Shown here: piece after piece, positions 8,923 through 17,299 of the stretch | Layout: each line of letters begins with the position of its first letter | Position numbering within the stretch: position 1 is the stretch's first letter | Source of the DNA: Candidatus Anammoximicrobium sp. | GTDB taxonomy: Bacteria; Planctomycetota; Planctomycetia; Pirellulales; Pirellulaceae | DNA: 54,444 nt | Assembly: GCA_012515235.1 (NCBI GenBank) | Contig: JAAYYU010000097.1 | Span: 1-54,444, forward strand | Direction: 5' to 3' | Notes under the pieces: model-generated | The model's database searches: none | Seen by the model: only the letters and a program-made list of their open reading frames with translations | What the model was told of the DNA's origin: nothing | Made by a program: the position numbers and the translations under genes

Positions 8923-10371
8923 ATGACTCATTCTCCCGCTGCCCGCAAACGAGTGGTGGTTGTCGGGGGCGGAATTTCCGGTTTAGCAGCCGCTCACCGT
9001 CTCCAAGAACTTGCACCGGATATCGAGGTGCTCTTATTTGAAGCCGCGCCGCGTCTCGGCGGTGTGTTGGAGACCGTACGGCAAGACGGTTTCCTGATCG
9101 AACGCGGCGCGGACAATTTTATCACCAACGTGCCGTGGGGCATTGATTTGTGCCGTCGCTTGGGACTGGGCGACCAGTTGCTCCAGAACAACCACCAGCA
9201 CCGGCACGCGTTTGTCGTGCGCCGAGGCCGGCTGCACCGCATCCCCGAGGGGTTCATGATCATGGCCCCCAGCCGCATTTGGCCGATCGTGACCACGCCG
9301 ATCTTCAGTCCCTGGGGCAAGCTGAGGATGGTTTGGGAGTACTTCGTGCCTCCCTGCAAAGAAGAAGGGGACGAGAGTCTTGCTTCGTTTGTGAGGCGGC
9401 GATTTGGGCGGGAAACGTACGAGCGGCTGGTCCAACCGCTGATCGGCGGCATCTACACCGGGGACCCGGCAAAACTGAGTGTGCGGGCGACCATGCCCCG
9501 GTTCCAGGACATGGAACGTAATCACGGCAGCCTGATCCGCGCCATCTGGAAACAGGCGGCCAAGCAGCGTTCCCAGCTGCAGAGCGGCAGCGGGGCGCGT
9601 TACAGCATGTTCGTGACGCTGCGGGACGGCATTTCCAGCCTGATCGACGCGCTGGCCGGCAGGCTGCCGCGCGGCAGCGTGCATCTCGGCACGCCCGTGA
9701 CCCGCCTGGCTCGCGACCCCAGTGGCGGCTGGACGGTGTCCGTCGGCGGGGCAGAAGCCCAATCGCTGCCTTGCGACGCGGTCCTTTTGGCCCCCAAGGC
9801 CACGGCCGCGGCCAGTCTGGTCGCGGATTTGCACCCGCCCTTCGCCCGGACACTGTCCGCGATTCCGCACGCCAGCTGCTGCATCGTCTCGCTGGGCTAC
9901 CGCCGCGATCACGTCTCGCACGCGCTGGACGGATTCGGCTTTGTCGTGCCGCACACGGAGCACCGGAGGATCCTGTCGGGCAGCTTCTCCAGCGTCAAGT
10001 ATGCGGGACGAGCGCCGGAGGGTCAGACCCTCGTCCGTGCGTTCATCGGCGGAGAAATGCAGCCGGAACTGACGGCCCTGCCCGAGGACGAACTGATCGC
10101 CCTCGCCCGCGACGAACTGGGGCAACTGCTGGGCATCTCCGGCGAGCCGACGCTGGTGCTGGTAAGCCGCTATGAACGGGCCATGCCGCAGTACTACGTT
10201 GGACACGGCGAGCGCGTCGAACAGATCGAGGCCGGCCTGAAGGAACTGCCGGGCCTGTTCTTCACCGGCAACGCCTTCGGCGGCGTCGGCATCCCCATGT
10301 GCATCCACAAGAGCGAGCTGGTCGCCGAGCAGGCGATCTCCCAGCTGCGAGGGGACGGCGGAGGCTCGTGA
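8923..10371 (+). CDS. hemG: Protoporphyrinogen/coproporphyrinogen oxidase (HemY-type)
   Basis: This FAD enzyme (482 residues) of heme synthesis oxidises protoporphyrinogen IX, or coproporphyrinogen III in the HemY branch, to the porphyrin. The N-terminus carries the dinucleotide-binding motif VVVVGGGISGLAAAHRL (residues 11-27) followed by an acidic residue at the strand-2 end. RGADNFITNVPWG and FTGNAFGGVGIP near the C-terminus match the conserved substrate-side and FAD-contacting segments of the family. Length is typical. Soluble and peripheral membrane forms look alike in sequence, so which porphyrinogen is used cannot be settled here. The gene stands alone, divergent from dsbD, and no other heme gene is in the window. 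An AGGGA site lies rather far (about 14 nt) from the ATG. Confidence 0.92.
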   Translation: MTHSPAARKRVVVVGGGISGLAAAHRLQELAPDIEVLLFEAAPRLGGVLETVRQDGFLIERGADNFITNVPWGIDLCRRLGLGDQLLQNNHQHRHAFVVRRGRLHRIPEGFMIMAPSRIWPIVTTPIFSPWGKLRMVWEYFVPPCKEEGDESLASFVRRRFGRETYERLVQPLIGGIYTGDPAKLSVRATMPRFQDMERNHGSLIRAIWKQAAKQRSQLQSGSGARYSMFVTLRDGISSLIDALAGRLPRGSVHLGTPVTRLARDPSGGWTVSVGGAEAQSLPCDAVLLAPKATAAASLVADLHPPFARTLSAIPHASCCIVSLGYRRDHVSHALDGFGFVVPHTEHRRILSGSFSSVKYAGRAPEGQTLVRAFIGGEMQPELTALPEDELIALARDELGQLLGISGEPTLVLVSRYERAMPQYYVGHGERVEQIEAGLKELPGLFFTGNAFGGVGIPMCIHKSELVAEQAISQLRGDGGGS

Positions 10372-10513
10372 TTTCCTTCTCCGCCGGGGCGGAAATTCCC
10401 AGGGAGCGGCGTTGGACCTGGACCAGCCGCCGCGCGACTTCGGTGTCGGGCAACCGGCCCCCAGCGCCGGTTCCTTCTTGGTCCACACTCGTCCGCCGTT
10501 CGGCCGCAACTCT

Positions 10514-10780
10514 TCAGCCCGAGATCGCCGTTTGGATGGTCTGCAACTCCGCCATCGGCTCCCGATTCAGGCACTCCAGTTTGTCAGCCCGACGATACCA
10601 GTAGCGGCTGTTGTCGAGGTCGCCCTCGATCTTGTGCAAGACGGCGTGAATCCAGGCCGCGGTAGGGTCGGCGTCGTACTGCTGCACAATTCGATGGGCC
10701 TGGTCCCACTGATTCCCCAGGGCCAACTCAATCGCTTTCAGCAAATCACGGGTCATCTCAGCTCCGATGTCGGCATTCAT
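10514..10780 (-). CDS. Small conserved-looking hypothetical protein
   Basis: The 88-residue product from the ATG at 10780 is predicted all-helical (TRDLLKAIELALGNQWDQAH, then WIHAVLHKIEGDLDNSRYWY), a pattern reminiscent of one or two TPR-like hairpins. I do not recognise a named family. A longer form could begin at a TTG (10834) overlapping the upstream stop codon as TTGA. The ATG is preferred because it starts cleanly before the first helix and has a purine-rich AGGCGG before it. It follows the 284-residue gene on the same strand by about 50 bp and is probably co-transcribed with it. It converges on hemG. Confidence 0.7.
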   Translation of the reverse strand: MNADIGAEMTRDLLKAIELALGNQWDQAHRIVQQYDADPTAAWIHAVLHKIEGDLDNSRYWYRRADKLECLNREPMAELQTIQTAISG

Positions 10781-10830
10781 CGCCGACCGCCTGCGCTGTC
10801 TTCCCTTGGCGGGGCCGATCCGGTTGGAGG

Positions 10831-11685
10831 TCAAGGGACCGTGGGCGGTCGATCGTGTTGGGAATAGAACTTGGTGATATCGAGGCCGTCCTTCGATTCC
10901 TCTTCCAGCAGTTTGATCCGCATTTCAAACCGCTCCAGGCGGCGGAGGATGACGGGGATTTGTTCGCGGGTTTCGTCCGGGCGTTTGAGGCGCGGGGCGA
11001 AGGGATAACCCAGGTGCCGCTGCAGGGCGGCGAACAGGTACGTTGGATCCTTCTGGCGATTGGCCCAGGCGATCTTGCCTTCCTTCTCGCCGAACAGCAG
11101 CGGCTTCTCCGGCGTTGGGGGCGTTTCGCCGGGACGCGTCCGGCGGCGGAGGTACTCGGCGCTGCGGACGTAGATCATGTCGGCGAAATCCACGATGCCG
11201 ATCTGCCGGCGGACTGTTTGAATCCACTCCCGCCAATCGTCGTTGTACATCGGATCGGCGGACATGGCGTCCAAACCGCGGTCATAGCGCAGGCGGTTGC
11301 GGCTGAGCGTTTCAAACTGGTACATGAACAGGCCTTGCGGCGTCGGCTGCTGTGCCAGGTACGCGGCTTCGTGCCGCAGGATCTCGATGGCCACGCGCGA
11401 ATCAAAACGGCTGCGGTCGTCTTCCGCCGCCGCGATGATATAGGTCTGATACGCTGTGAAGTAGTGTGGCAAGCGGCGCATGGCGGACGACATCACGCCG
11501 CGGTGCCGCAATTCGGCCAGCATGAAATCGACGGCCATCGGCAGCTTGGTCGTCGCCAGCAATTCGTGGCGGATCTGTTCCAGGAGTTCCTGCAGGGGGT
11601 AGTTTTCGGGCAACCGCTCGCTCAACATGCGGAACAAGTAGGCTTGTTCGACGTACTCTTCGCGTTCGAGCATTGCGCCGTCCAT
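10831..11685 (-). CDS. Hypothetical protein, 284 residues
   Basis: No signal peptide, membrane span or catalytic motif is recognisable. The protein looks soluble and mainly helical in its first 190 residues (RHELLATTKLPMAVDFMLAE, FDSRVAIEILRHEAAYLAQQ), followed by a Pro-rich linker (RPGETPPTPEKP, about 200-212) and a charged C-terminal helix that may be a short coiled coil (ILRRLERFEMRIKLLEEES). The length of the open frame, the codon-position GC pattern and the coherent helical heptads argue that it is real. The start at 11685 is one option; a second ATG four codons in (11673) is equally possible. It is divergent from ribBA across 98 bp and heads a likely two-gene unit with the 88-residue gene. 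Confidence 0.78.
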   Translation of the reverse strand: MDGAMLEREEYVEQAYLFRMLSERLPENYPLQELLEQIRHELLATTKLPMAVDFMLAELRHRGVMSSAMRRLPHYFTAYQTYIIAAAEDDRSRFDSRVAIEILRHEAAYLAQQPTPQGLFMYQFETLSRNRLRYDRGLDAMSADPMYNDDWREWIQTVRRQIGIVDFADMIYVRSAEYLRRRTRPGETPPTPEKPLLFGEKEGKIAWANRQKDPTYLFAALQRHLGYPFAPRLKRPDETREQIPVILRRLERFEMRIKLLEEESKDGLDITKFYSQHDRPPTVP

Positions 11686-11722
11686 GCTGCAAGAGGGACC
11701 TAGCGGAAATCCGACGGGACCC

Positions 11723-11728
11723 TATAAT
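11723..11728 (+). promoter_or_regulatory. Candidate -10 box upstream of ribBA
   Basis: A perfect TATAAT lies 55 nt before the GTG start of ribBA. I see no good -35 box 16-18 bp upstream, so an activator or an extended element may be needed. I see no FMN riboswitch in the short leader. Confidence 0.35.
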
Positions 11729-11783
11729 AGCCGTTGGTCTTCTATCTTGACAGCCTACCAACCATGATCCAGGGCCCTCCCCC

Positions 11784-12995
11784 GTGAGCGACTTGTTTTC
11801 CAGTGTCCCGGCCGCCGTCGATGCGATCGCGCGCGGCGCCGTGGTGATCGTCGTCGATGCGGAAGATCGCGAGAACGAAGGCGACTTTATCTGCGCTGCG
11901 GAAAAGGCGACGCCGGAGACGGTGAACTTCATCCTCCGCGGACGCGGGCAGTTTTGCGTGCCGGTGTTGCCGGACGTCTGCGAACGGCTTGAGCTGTCAC
12001 CGGTCGTCACGACCAATACCTCCCCGCTGACGACGGGGTTCATGACGCCCATCGATCATCGCACGACCAAGACCGGCATCACGGCCCGCGAGCGGGCTCA
12101 GACGGTCTGTGCCATGGTGGACCCCAACAGCCGGGCCGCCGACTTTGTGCGCCCCGGACACGTGCATCCCTTGCTGGCGAAAGAAGGCGGCGTTCTGCGC
12201 CGCGCCGGGCATACCGAGGCCACCGTCGACCTGGCCCGGATGGCGGGCCTGACGCCGGCCGGCGTGCTGTGCGAAATCCTCGACGACTCCGGCGAACGCG
12301 CCTCGCGGGACCGATTGTGGGAAGTGGCCCGCGAGAACCGGCTGGAGATCATCTCGATCGAGCAACTGATCGCGCACCGCCGCGTCACGGAGAAGCTGGT
12401 GAGCCGCTGCGCCGAAGCCAATTTGCCGACGCAATTCGGTCACTTTCACGTCATCGTGTACGACATCAAGTACGAACGGCAGCAATCCGTCGTGCTGTTG
12501 ATGGGGCAGCCGGAGCGGCTGGCGGCGCCGCTGGTGCGAATCCACTCCAGCTGTTTTACGGGCGACCTGCTGTGCTCGCTGCGCTGCGACTGCGGCGAGC
12601 AACTCCACATGGCGCTGGACATGATCAGCCGGGAAGGGGCCGGCGTGCTCGTCTATCTGCCGCAGGAGGGGCGCGGCATCGGCTTGACCGACAAGATCAA
12701 AGCGTACGCCCTCCAGGAACAGGGGCTGGACACCGTCGAAGCCAATCTGGCTTTGGGCTACCAGGCCGACATGCGGGACTATGGCGTCGGTCTGCAAATC
12801 CTCAAAGACCTGGGCCTGAGCAAGGTCCGCCTGCTGACCAACAATCCCAAGAAGACGGACGCGTTCATTTACGGCGGGTTTGACATCGAGGTCGTGGATC
12901 AAGTCCCCATCCTGCCGCCGGCCAACGAATACAACGCCCACTACCTGGCGACCAAGCGGGACAAGCTGGGGCATCACCTGCCGCACGATCTGTGA
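11784..12995 (+). CDS. ribBA: Bifunctional DHBP synthase / GTP cyclohydrolase II
   Basis: This protein starts both branches of riboflavin synthesis. The N-terminal domain (about 1-205) converts ribulose 5-phosphate to 3,4-dihydroxy-2-butanone 4-phosphate; the acidic DAEDRENEGDF loop and the RAGHTEATVDLARMAG segment are its signatures. The C-terminal domain (about 210-403) opens GTP. Its zinc site appears as CFTGDLLCSLRCDCGEQL near residue 256, with the three expected ligand cysteines plus one additional Cys, and it retains the YLPQEGRGIG loop. The 403-residue length is normal for the fusion. The GTG start is chosen because the upstream ATG at 11764 is out of frame, and the MSDLFSSV start fits the family. 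No other rib gene is in the window. Confidence 0.96.
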   Translation: MSDLFSSVPAAVDAIARGAVVIVVDAEDRENEGDFICAAEKATPETVNFILRGRGQFCVPVLPDVCERLELSPVVTTNTSPLTTGFMTPIDHRTTKTGITARERAQTVCAMVDPNSRAADFVRPGHVHPLLAKEGGVLRRAGHTEATVDLARMAGLTPAGVLCEILDDSGERASRDRLWEVARENRLEIISIEQLIAHRRVTEKLVSRCAEANLPTQFGHFHVIVYDIKYERQQSVVLLMGQPERLAAPLVRIHSSCFTGDLLCSLRCDCGEQLHMALDMISREGAGVLVYLPQEGRGIGLTDKIKAYALQEQGLDTVEANLALGYQADMRDYGVGLQILKDLGLSKVRLLTNNPKKTDAFIYGGFDIEVVDQVPILPPANEYNAHYLATKRDKLGHHLPHDL

Positions 12996-13110
12996 CGCGG
13001 GCTGCGGCAGGCTTCGCTGCCGACAGGCCGGCGGCGAAGTCTGCGCCAATGGGCGGACTGCTGCGGAAGGGATCGCCGAACCGGAGCGCCTTCCGCTGAC
13101 GCCGGGGATC

Positions 13111-15447
13111 TTACGGCATGCCGGGCGGATAGCCCATCATCGCCTCAGGGCCTCCGCCAGGCCCCATCATCCCCGGAGCCCCCACCGTGCTGGACGGCTT
13201 GTCCTCGATGAACAGCAGCCTGCGATACTCCTCGGCGTCGTCCACCTCGTGGCAGGCGACCAGTCGCCCATCGGCGTCCACCACCAGGTACTCGCCGGGC
13301 ACGGGCAGCGGCGTTTCCTCCTTGGTGTCTTTGTCCACGTCCACCATCAGCGGCTCGCCTCCGCGCAGATCGGCGACAAACGCGTCCGTGGAGAAGGCGT
13401 ATTTTTCCAACCGTTTGATCTGCAGGGTGAGCGGGTGCAAGACGTCGACATCTTGCTCGAAGTCCAAGAACGCGCCCCGCAGGACTTCGCGTTCCGCGGG
13501 AATCTCCGTGGCCCGGCGCTGATCCCAAATCACGCTCACCACCTTGCCCTTTGGCTCCTCGTATTCCACGCTGGGACCGTTGGGCGGGATCTTGATGAAG
13601 CGCGCCGCGGTCGCGCCGCCACCCACAAAATTCTCGCTGCTGACCACGGTGACCGGTTCGCTCGGTTCGCTCCACTCGGTATACAGCCAGTACGTGCGGC
13701 GCGGTTGTTTGTCGGGATTCCTCCGGACAAAGTCTTCGTCGCCGGCGGTCACTTTCGCCAAACGCTCGACGACGGCCTGGTCGAGAATCCGGGGATTGGG
13801 TTCCGCCGCCTTGTTCTGAGGCCGGTTGGGATCTTCCAACATCACGCGAACCCGATAGCGATAGGTCTTGCCGGGCTCGGCGTTCAAGTCAAAGAAGCGG
13901 ATCATCTTGTACTTGACTGCCGGCTGCATCATACCGGGCATCCCCGGCATCCCATAGCCGCCCGGCGCGCCGCCAGGATAGCCCGCGCCGCCGTACATGT
14001 CCATTCCGGGACTCATGCCGTATTCAGCGCCATACATCGGGACCCCGCCAGCGGAACCTGCTTCCATTCCTCCGTACTCCATCCCTGGCATCCCTGGCAT
14101 CCCTGGCATGCCCGGCATCCCCGGCATTCCGGGCATCATGCCCGCGGCGCCGGCTCCGGCAAGCGGGAGTTGGGGTACGCCCTCACTGAAATCGGTCATC
14201 GGCTTCGGTTCGCCTTCGGCCCCCTCCTTCTTGCCCTCCTTGCTGCCCTCCTTGGCTTGTTCGCCGGCACCGGGCTGGTTCATTGCGAGATTCGTGGGCA
14301 GTTGTTTTTTGGGGACTTTGCTGTGTAAGGCCAGCGAGTCATAGGGTTGCAAAAGCACCGGCGGAATGGGCATGGTGAGGATCCCGGGCAAGAGATATGC
14401 ATCGTCCGCAACCTCGGCCGGAAATCCCGCAAACCCCATGGCTGCCTTCATCGCGAAGAGACGGTCGCTGACGGGCTTCCACTGAAGTTCCGCATTGGGG
14501 TCGTCCGAGACCTCTGCCCGTTCGGCAAAGAACCACAGGTACTTGGGAATATCGTGCATGGGGCTGTAACCGGTCGCGTTGGCCAGAGCCCGTTCGTATT
14601 CTTCCCACTGCTTTTCAAACGGCACCAGGGCTTTGACGGCGACCATCGCAAACGACTTGGCAGCGACGCCGGGCGTGGCCGTCACGGTTCCGGCCATCGG
14701 CGCGGCCATCCCGCCGCCCGCCGCCCGGAACCCTTTGCTCAGGTAATGGCTGATGTAGAACTGGCCCAGTTGTCGCGTGGCTCCCGGCATACCCATGCCG
14801 TAGCCCGGCATCATGCCGGCCGGATCGCCCATGGCCGCCATTTCGCCTTCGGGTCCGGGATAGCCGGGCATCATGCCGCCGTACATGTCTGCCGGATCGC
14901 CGTACATGCCTTCGGAGCCGGCCGGCATCCGCTGTCTCCTCCTGGGTTTCGGCTTCGGTTTGGCTTTTTCTTTCGGCTTTTCCAAAGCGTCTTTGGCATC
15001 CAACCAGGTGTCGTCCAGGGTCCTGGTTCTCATCATGATTGCGAAGACGCCCGCCTGCGCCTCGACCTGTTCGGGCTGGTAAATCGTGGGATCTTGCCGT
15101 TTCTGCTGGCGCCGGAACAACTCCTTGATCCACGGGCTTCCGGTATAGGGCTGCGGATCGACGGCTGTGCCGGCGATCATGGCCTGGGCGGGGTAGTTAT
15201 CCACCTGTCGCTGGCGTTCCGGGCCGAGGACCACCCAGGCATTGGCGTCTTGCAAATTCTTCAGCGCGCCGCCGGCGCTGCCCTTCAGACTGCCGGGCGT
15301 CTGGCCTTCGTCGACGGTCTCCAGCGTGGCGCTGGAGTAAACAAAGACCGCCACGAGCAAGAGCACCATGGCAAAAATGGCCTTCTCGGCATGTTGGATG
15401 ATAAACCCCTTCAGGCCACCCTTGCCGAAGTTAATCTTGAGCTTCAT
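13111..15447 (-). CDS. Single-span membrane protein with Met-Pro-Gly repeats, third gene of the PilM operon
   Basis: The product (778 residues from this start) has a short basic cytoplasmic tail, one membrane span (about 18-38, FAMVLLLVAVFVYSS) and a long extra-cytoplasmic region. That region holds two low-complexity Gly/Met/Pro/Tyr tracts (one near 175-230, one around 430-510) and, after the second, a fibronectin-III-like stretch (KTYRYRVRVMLEDPNRPQN, then WTEWSEP-type spacing in YTEWSEPSEPVTV). The ATG at 15447 has a GGAGAG site at ideal distance; the longer frame upstream lacks one and would bury the span. It is 120 bp behind the 575-residue gene. Position suggests a periplasmic partner of the PilM/PilO-like proteins, perhaps PilP-like. 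That is inference; I do not recognise the family. Confidence 0.82.
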   Translation of the reverse strand: MKLKINFGKGGLKGFIIQHAEKAIFAMVLLLVAVFVYSSATLETVDEGQTPGSLKGSAGGALKNLQDANAWVVLGPERQRQVDNYPAQAMIAGTAVDPQPYTGSPWIKELFRRQQKRQDPTIYQPEQVEAQAGVFAIMMRTRTLDDTWLDAKDALEKPKEKAKPKPKPRRRQRMPAGSEGMYGDPADMYGGMMPGYPGPEGEMAAMGDPAGMMPGYGMGMPGATRQLGQFYISHYLSKGFRAAGGGMAAPMAGTVTATPGVAAKSFAMVAVKALVPFEKQWEEYERALANATGYSPMHDIPKYLWFFAERAEVSDDPNAELQWKPVSDRLFAMKAAMGFAGFPAEVADDAYLLPGILTMPIPPVLLQPYDSLALHSKVPKKQLPTNLAMNQPGAGEQAKEGSKEGKKEGAEGEPKPMTDFSEGVPQLPLAGAGAAGMMPGMPGMPGMPGMPGMPGMEYGGMEAGSAGGVPMYGAEYGMSPGMDMYGGAGYPGGAPGGYGMPGMPGMMQPAVKYKMIRFFDLNAEPGKTYRYRVRVMLEDPNRPQNKAAEPNPRILDQAVVERLAKVTAGDEDFVRRNPDKQPRRTYWLYTEWSEPSEPVTVVSSENFVGGGATAARFIKIPPNGPSVEYEEPKGKVVSVIWDQRRATEIPAEREVLRGAFLDFEQDVDVLHPLTLQIKRLEKYAFSTDAFVADLRGGEPLMVDVDKDTKEETPLPVPGEYLVVDADGRLVACHEVDDAEEYRRLLFIEDKPSSTVGAPGMMGPGGGPEAMMGYPPGMP
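14080..14142 (-). repeat. 9-bp tandem repeat encoding Met-Pro-Gly
   Basis: About seven tandem copies of a 9-bp unit (CATCCCTGG / CATCCCCGG variants on the plus strand) encode an uninterrupted run of Pro-Gly-Met triplets inside the 778-residue protein. The nearly identical CATCCCTGG units look like recent slippage expansion. Confidence 0.85.
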
Positions 15448-15567
15448 CGTTTTCTCTCCAAACCTCGAAGGCTCCTTGTCCCGGCCCCGGCGGACGCCCG
15501 GCCGCGGCGAGCCCGCGTACCAGCGGCGGCTCAACTGAACCGCCCAGCTCCGACCCGCGCCCCTCGA

Positions 15568-17295
15568 CTAGCTCGATGGCGGCGGGGCTGCCGGAGGCGA
15601 GGTCCCGGTGAGCCCCGGTTGCTGTTCCAGACCCAGTTTCTTTTCATCCACAGGATTGTAAATGTAGATGATTCCGTAGATTTCCACCGGCACGTCGTGA
15701 GCCGAAGTGGAAGCGACCATGGTACGATCTTTCAGTCGCTGTTCCTGACCCGGCGTGCCCATTCCCATCCCGTAATCCGGCGAGGGATAAGCGCCACCTT
15801 CCATGCCGGGCGGCACGTAACCCATACCCATACCCATGCCCATATCCATGCCGGGGGCAGCCTCCATGCCGGGCATTGGACCCGCCATGCCCGGCGGCAT
15901 GCCACCCATTTCGGCGCCGCCCATCGCGCCGTACCCGCCGCCTCCCATATTCATCATGTCGTAGCCCCCGCCCCCGGCCGCGTCCTTGGCGCGGTTGATC
16001 CGCACCTGGCGGACTTCGACCGGCAGGAACGCGTTTCCGAACTGGGCGAGCAATCGAGGCAGCTTGCGTTCGTCCACCACCAGACGCATCCGGACCGGCA
16101 TGCGTTTGGCGACCACGAGAAAAGCGTCTGGCGTCGTCTCCGCCCGCAGAGCGGACCGCAGAGTTTCTGCTTTCAGTGCCTGGTACTGATTGTCGACGTA
16201 GCGGCCTTCGGCCGGGTCAAAGGAGACGGCTCCCATGCCTCCCATGCCTCCCATCCCCATCCCGGGCATGCCGACATCGCCCATGGGACCGCCCGGCGCC
16301 ATCATTCCTTCGGGGCCTGCACCGGCGGGCATCCCGGCCGGTTCAGCCGGCATCCCGCCTGCGTCGGCTCCCGGCGGACCGGCGCCGCCATACATGTCGC
16401 CACCCGGCATGCCCTCCATGCCCGGCATCATGCCTCCGCCCATTCCGCCTCCGCCCAGCCGCACGACTTGCCCGGCCCGCGGCGGCGCGTGGCGGCCGAT
16501 GAGGATGCCCTCGATGGTCTTGACCACGGCTTCGTGCCGGGATTCGGCCTTGTCGTTGGTTTGACGAATGATGTACATCAGCGCCGTCAGCACCCACAAA
16601 TCTTCTTGAGCGTACAGGATTTGCAGGGTATTGGGCAGGCTTTCGGTCTGCTTGGACCAGTCAAAATGCGTCTGCACCAGTCGGGCCTGGTCCTGTGGAT
16701 CCCAGAGCACGATGGGCGGTTTCTGCTGGGCCAGCTTCTGCATTTCTTCTGGCGTCAGAGGGGACGTGCCGCCCATCATGCCCGGCATGCCGGTGCCCGT
16801 CCGGCTGACTTGCCACCTGGTTCCGACGACGTCCGCCAACCGCGGCAACAGGTTGCCGACGTACTCGGAGTAGCGGCGCCGGAAGTCGATCTTCAACTCC
16901 TGGTTGGGCGGCGTGGGGAAGTCCACCTTGGCCTCGATGGGCTTCAACGGCCGAACGGCGGCCACGAAATCCTCGCGCAGATCCATCGGCCAACGCAGAA
17001 TCATGTCCTGCCGCGCGTACTGATACTTCCACGCCTCCAGCACCAGGTTCAGCGTGTTGTTCAACAGTCTGTCCATCTCCTGGTGCGACTTCTCGTTTGG
17101 CGGATCCTGTTTCTTCTGCAAGCCCGAGACGGTTGTGTACTTGGCCTTGATATCGCTCTGGTTCTTTTCGAACTCTTTGTGCAGCGATTGCCGCGCCATG
17201 TACCACGTGCCCATGCTGCCGGCGAGGATCAAGCCGCAGCCGATCCAGAACACATGTTTCATCGCGGCTCGTGCAAACGCTTTCACCTGGTCCAT
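15568..17295 (-). CDS. PilO-like single-span membrane protein with Gly/Met/Pro-rich tracts
   Basis: The product (575 residues from the ATG at 17295) has a membrane span at about 13-33 (VFWIGCGLILAGSMGTWYMA), then a charged heptad-like helix (about 36-75), then domains separated by Gly-Met-Pro tracts. The segment MRLVVDERKLPRLLAQFGNA resembles the ferredoxin-like fold of PilO/PilN proteins (a strand, then a helix in a per-residue Leu pattern). The start is set by a strong GGGAGG site 8 nt upstream and by the 4-bp gap from the pilM stop; upstream in-frame codons overlap pilM. Order and topology (PilM fusion, then short tail-TM-coiled coil-ferredoxin) match the PilM-N-O platform. The role is inferred and no name is assigned. 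Confidence 0.83.
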   Translation of the reverse strand: MDQVKAFARAAMKHVFWIGCGLILAGSMGTWYMARQSLHKEFEKNQSDIKAKYTTVSGLQKKQDPPNEKSHQEMDRLLNNTLNLVLEAWKYQYARQDMILRWPMDLREDFVAAVRPLKPIEAKVDFPTPPNQELKIDFRRRYSEYVGNLLPRLADVVGTRWQVSRTGTGMPGMMGGTSPLTPEEMQKLAQQKPPIVLWDPQDQARLVQTHFDWSKQTESLPNTLQILYAQEDLWVLTALMYIIRQTNDKAESRHEAVVKTIEGILIGRHAPPRAGQVVRLGGGGMGGGMMPGMEGMPGGDMYGGAGPPGADAGGMPAEPAGMPAGAGPEGMMAPGGPMGDVGMPGMGMGGMGGMGAVSFDPAEGRYVDNQYQALKAETLRSALRAETTPDAFLVVAKRMPVRMRLVVDERKLPRLLAQFGNAFLPVEVRQVRINRAKDAAGGGGYDMMNMGGGGYGAMGGAEMGGMPPGMAGPMPGMEAAPGMDMGMGMGMGYVPPGMEGGAYPSPDYGMGMGTPGQEQRLKDRTMVASTSAHDVPVEIYGIIYIYNPVDEKKLGLEQQPGLTGTSPPAAPPPSS

Positions 17296-17299
17296 AACG

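Noticed and set aside
11748..11753. TTGACA before ribBA
   Set aside because: The matching -10 position is inside GC-rich sequence just before the start codon; the TATAAT at 11723 is upstream of it and cannot pair.
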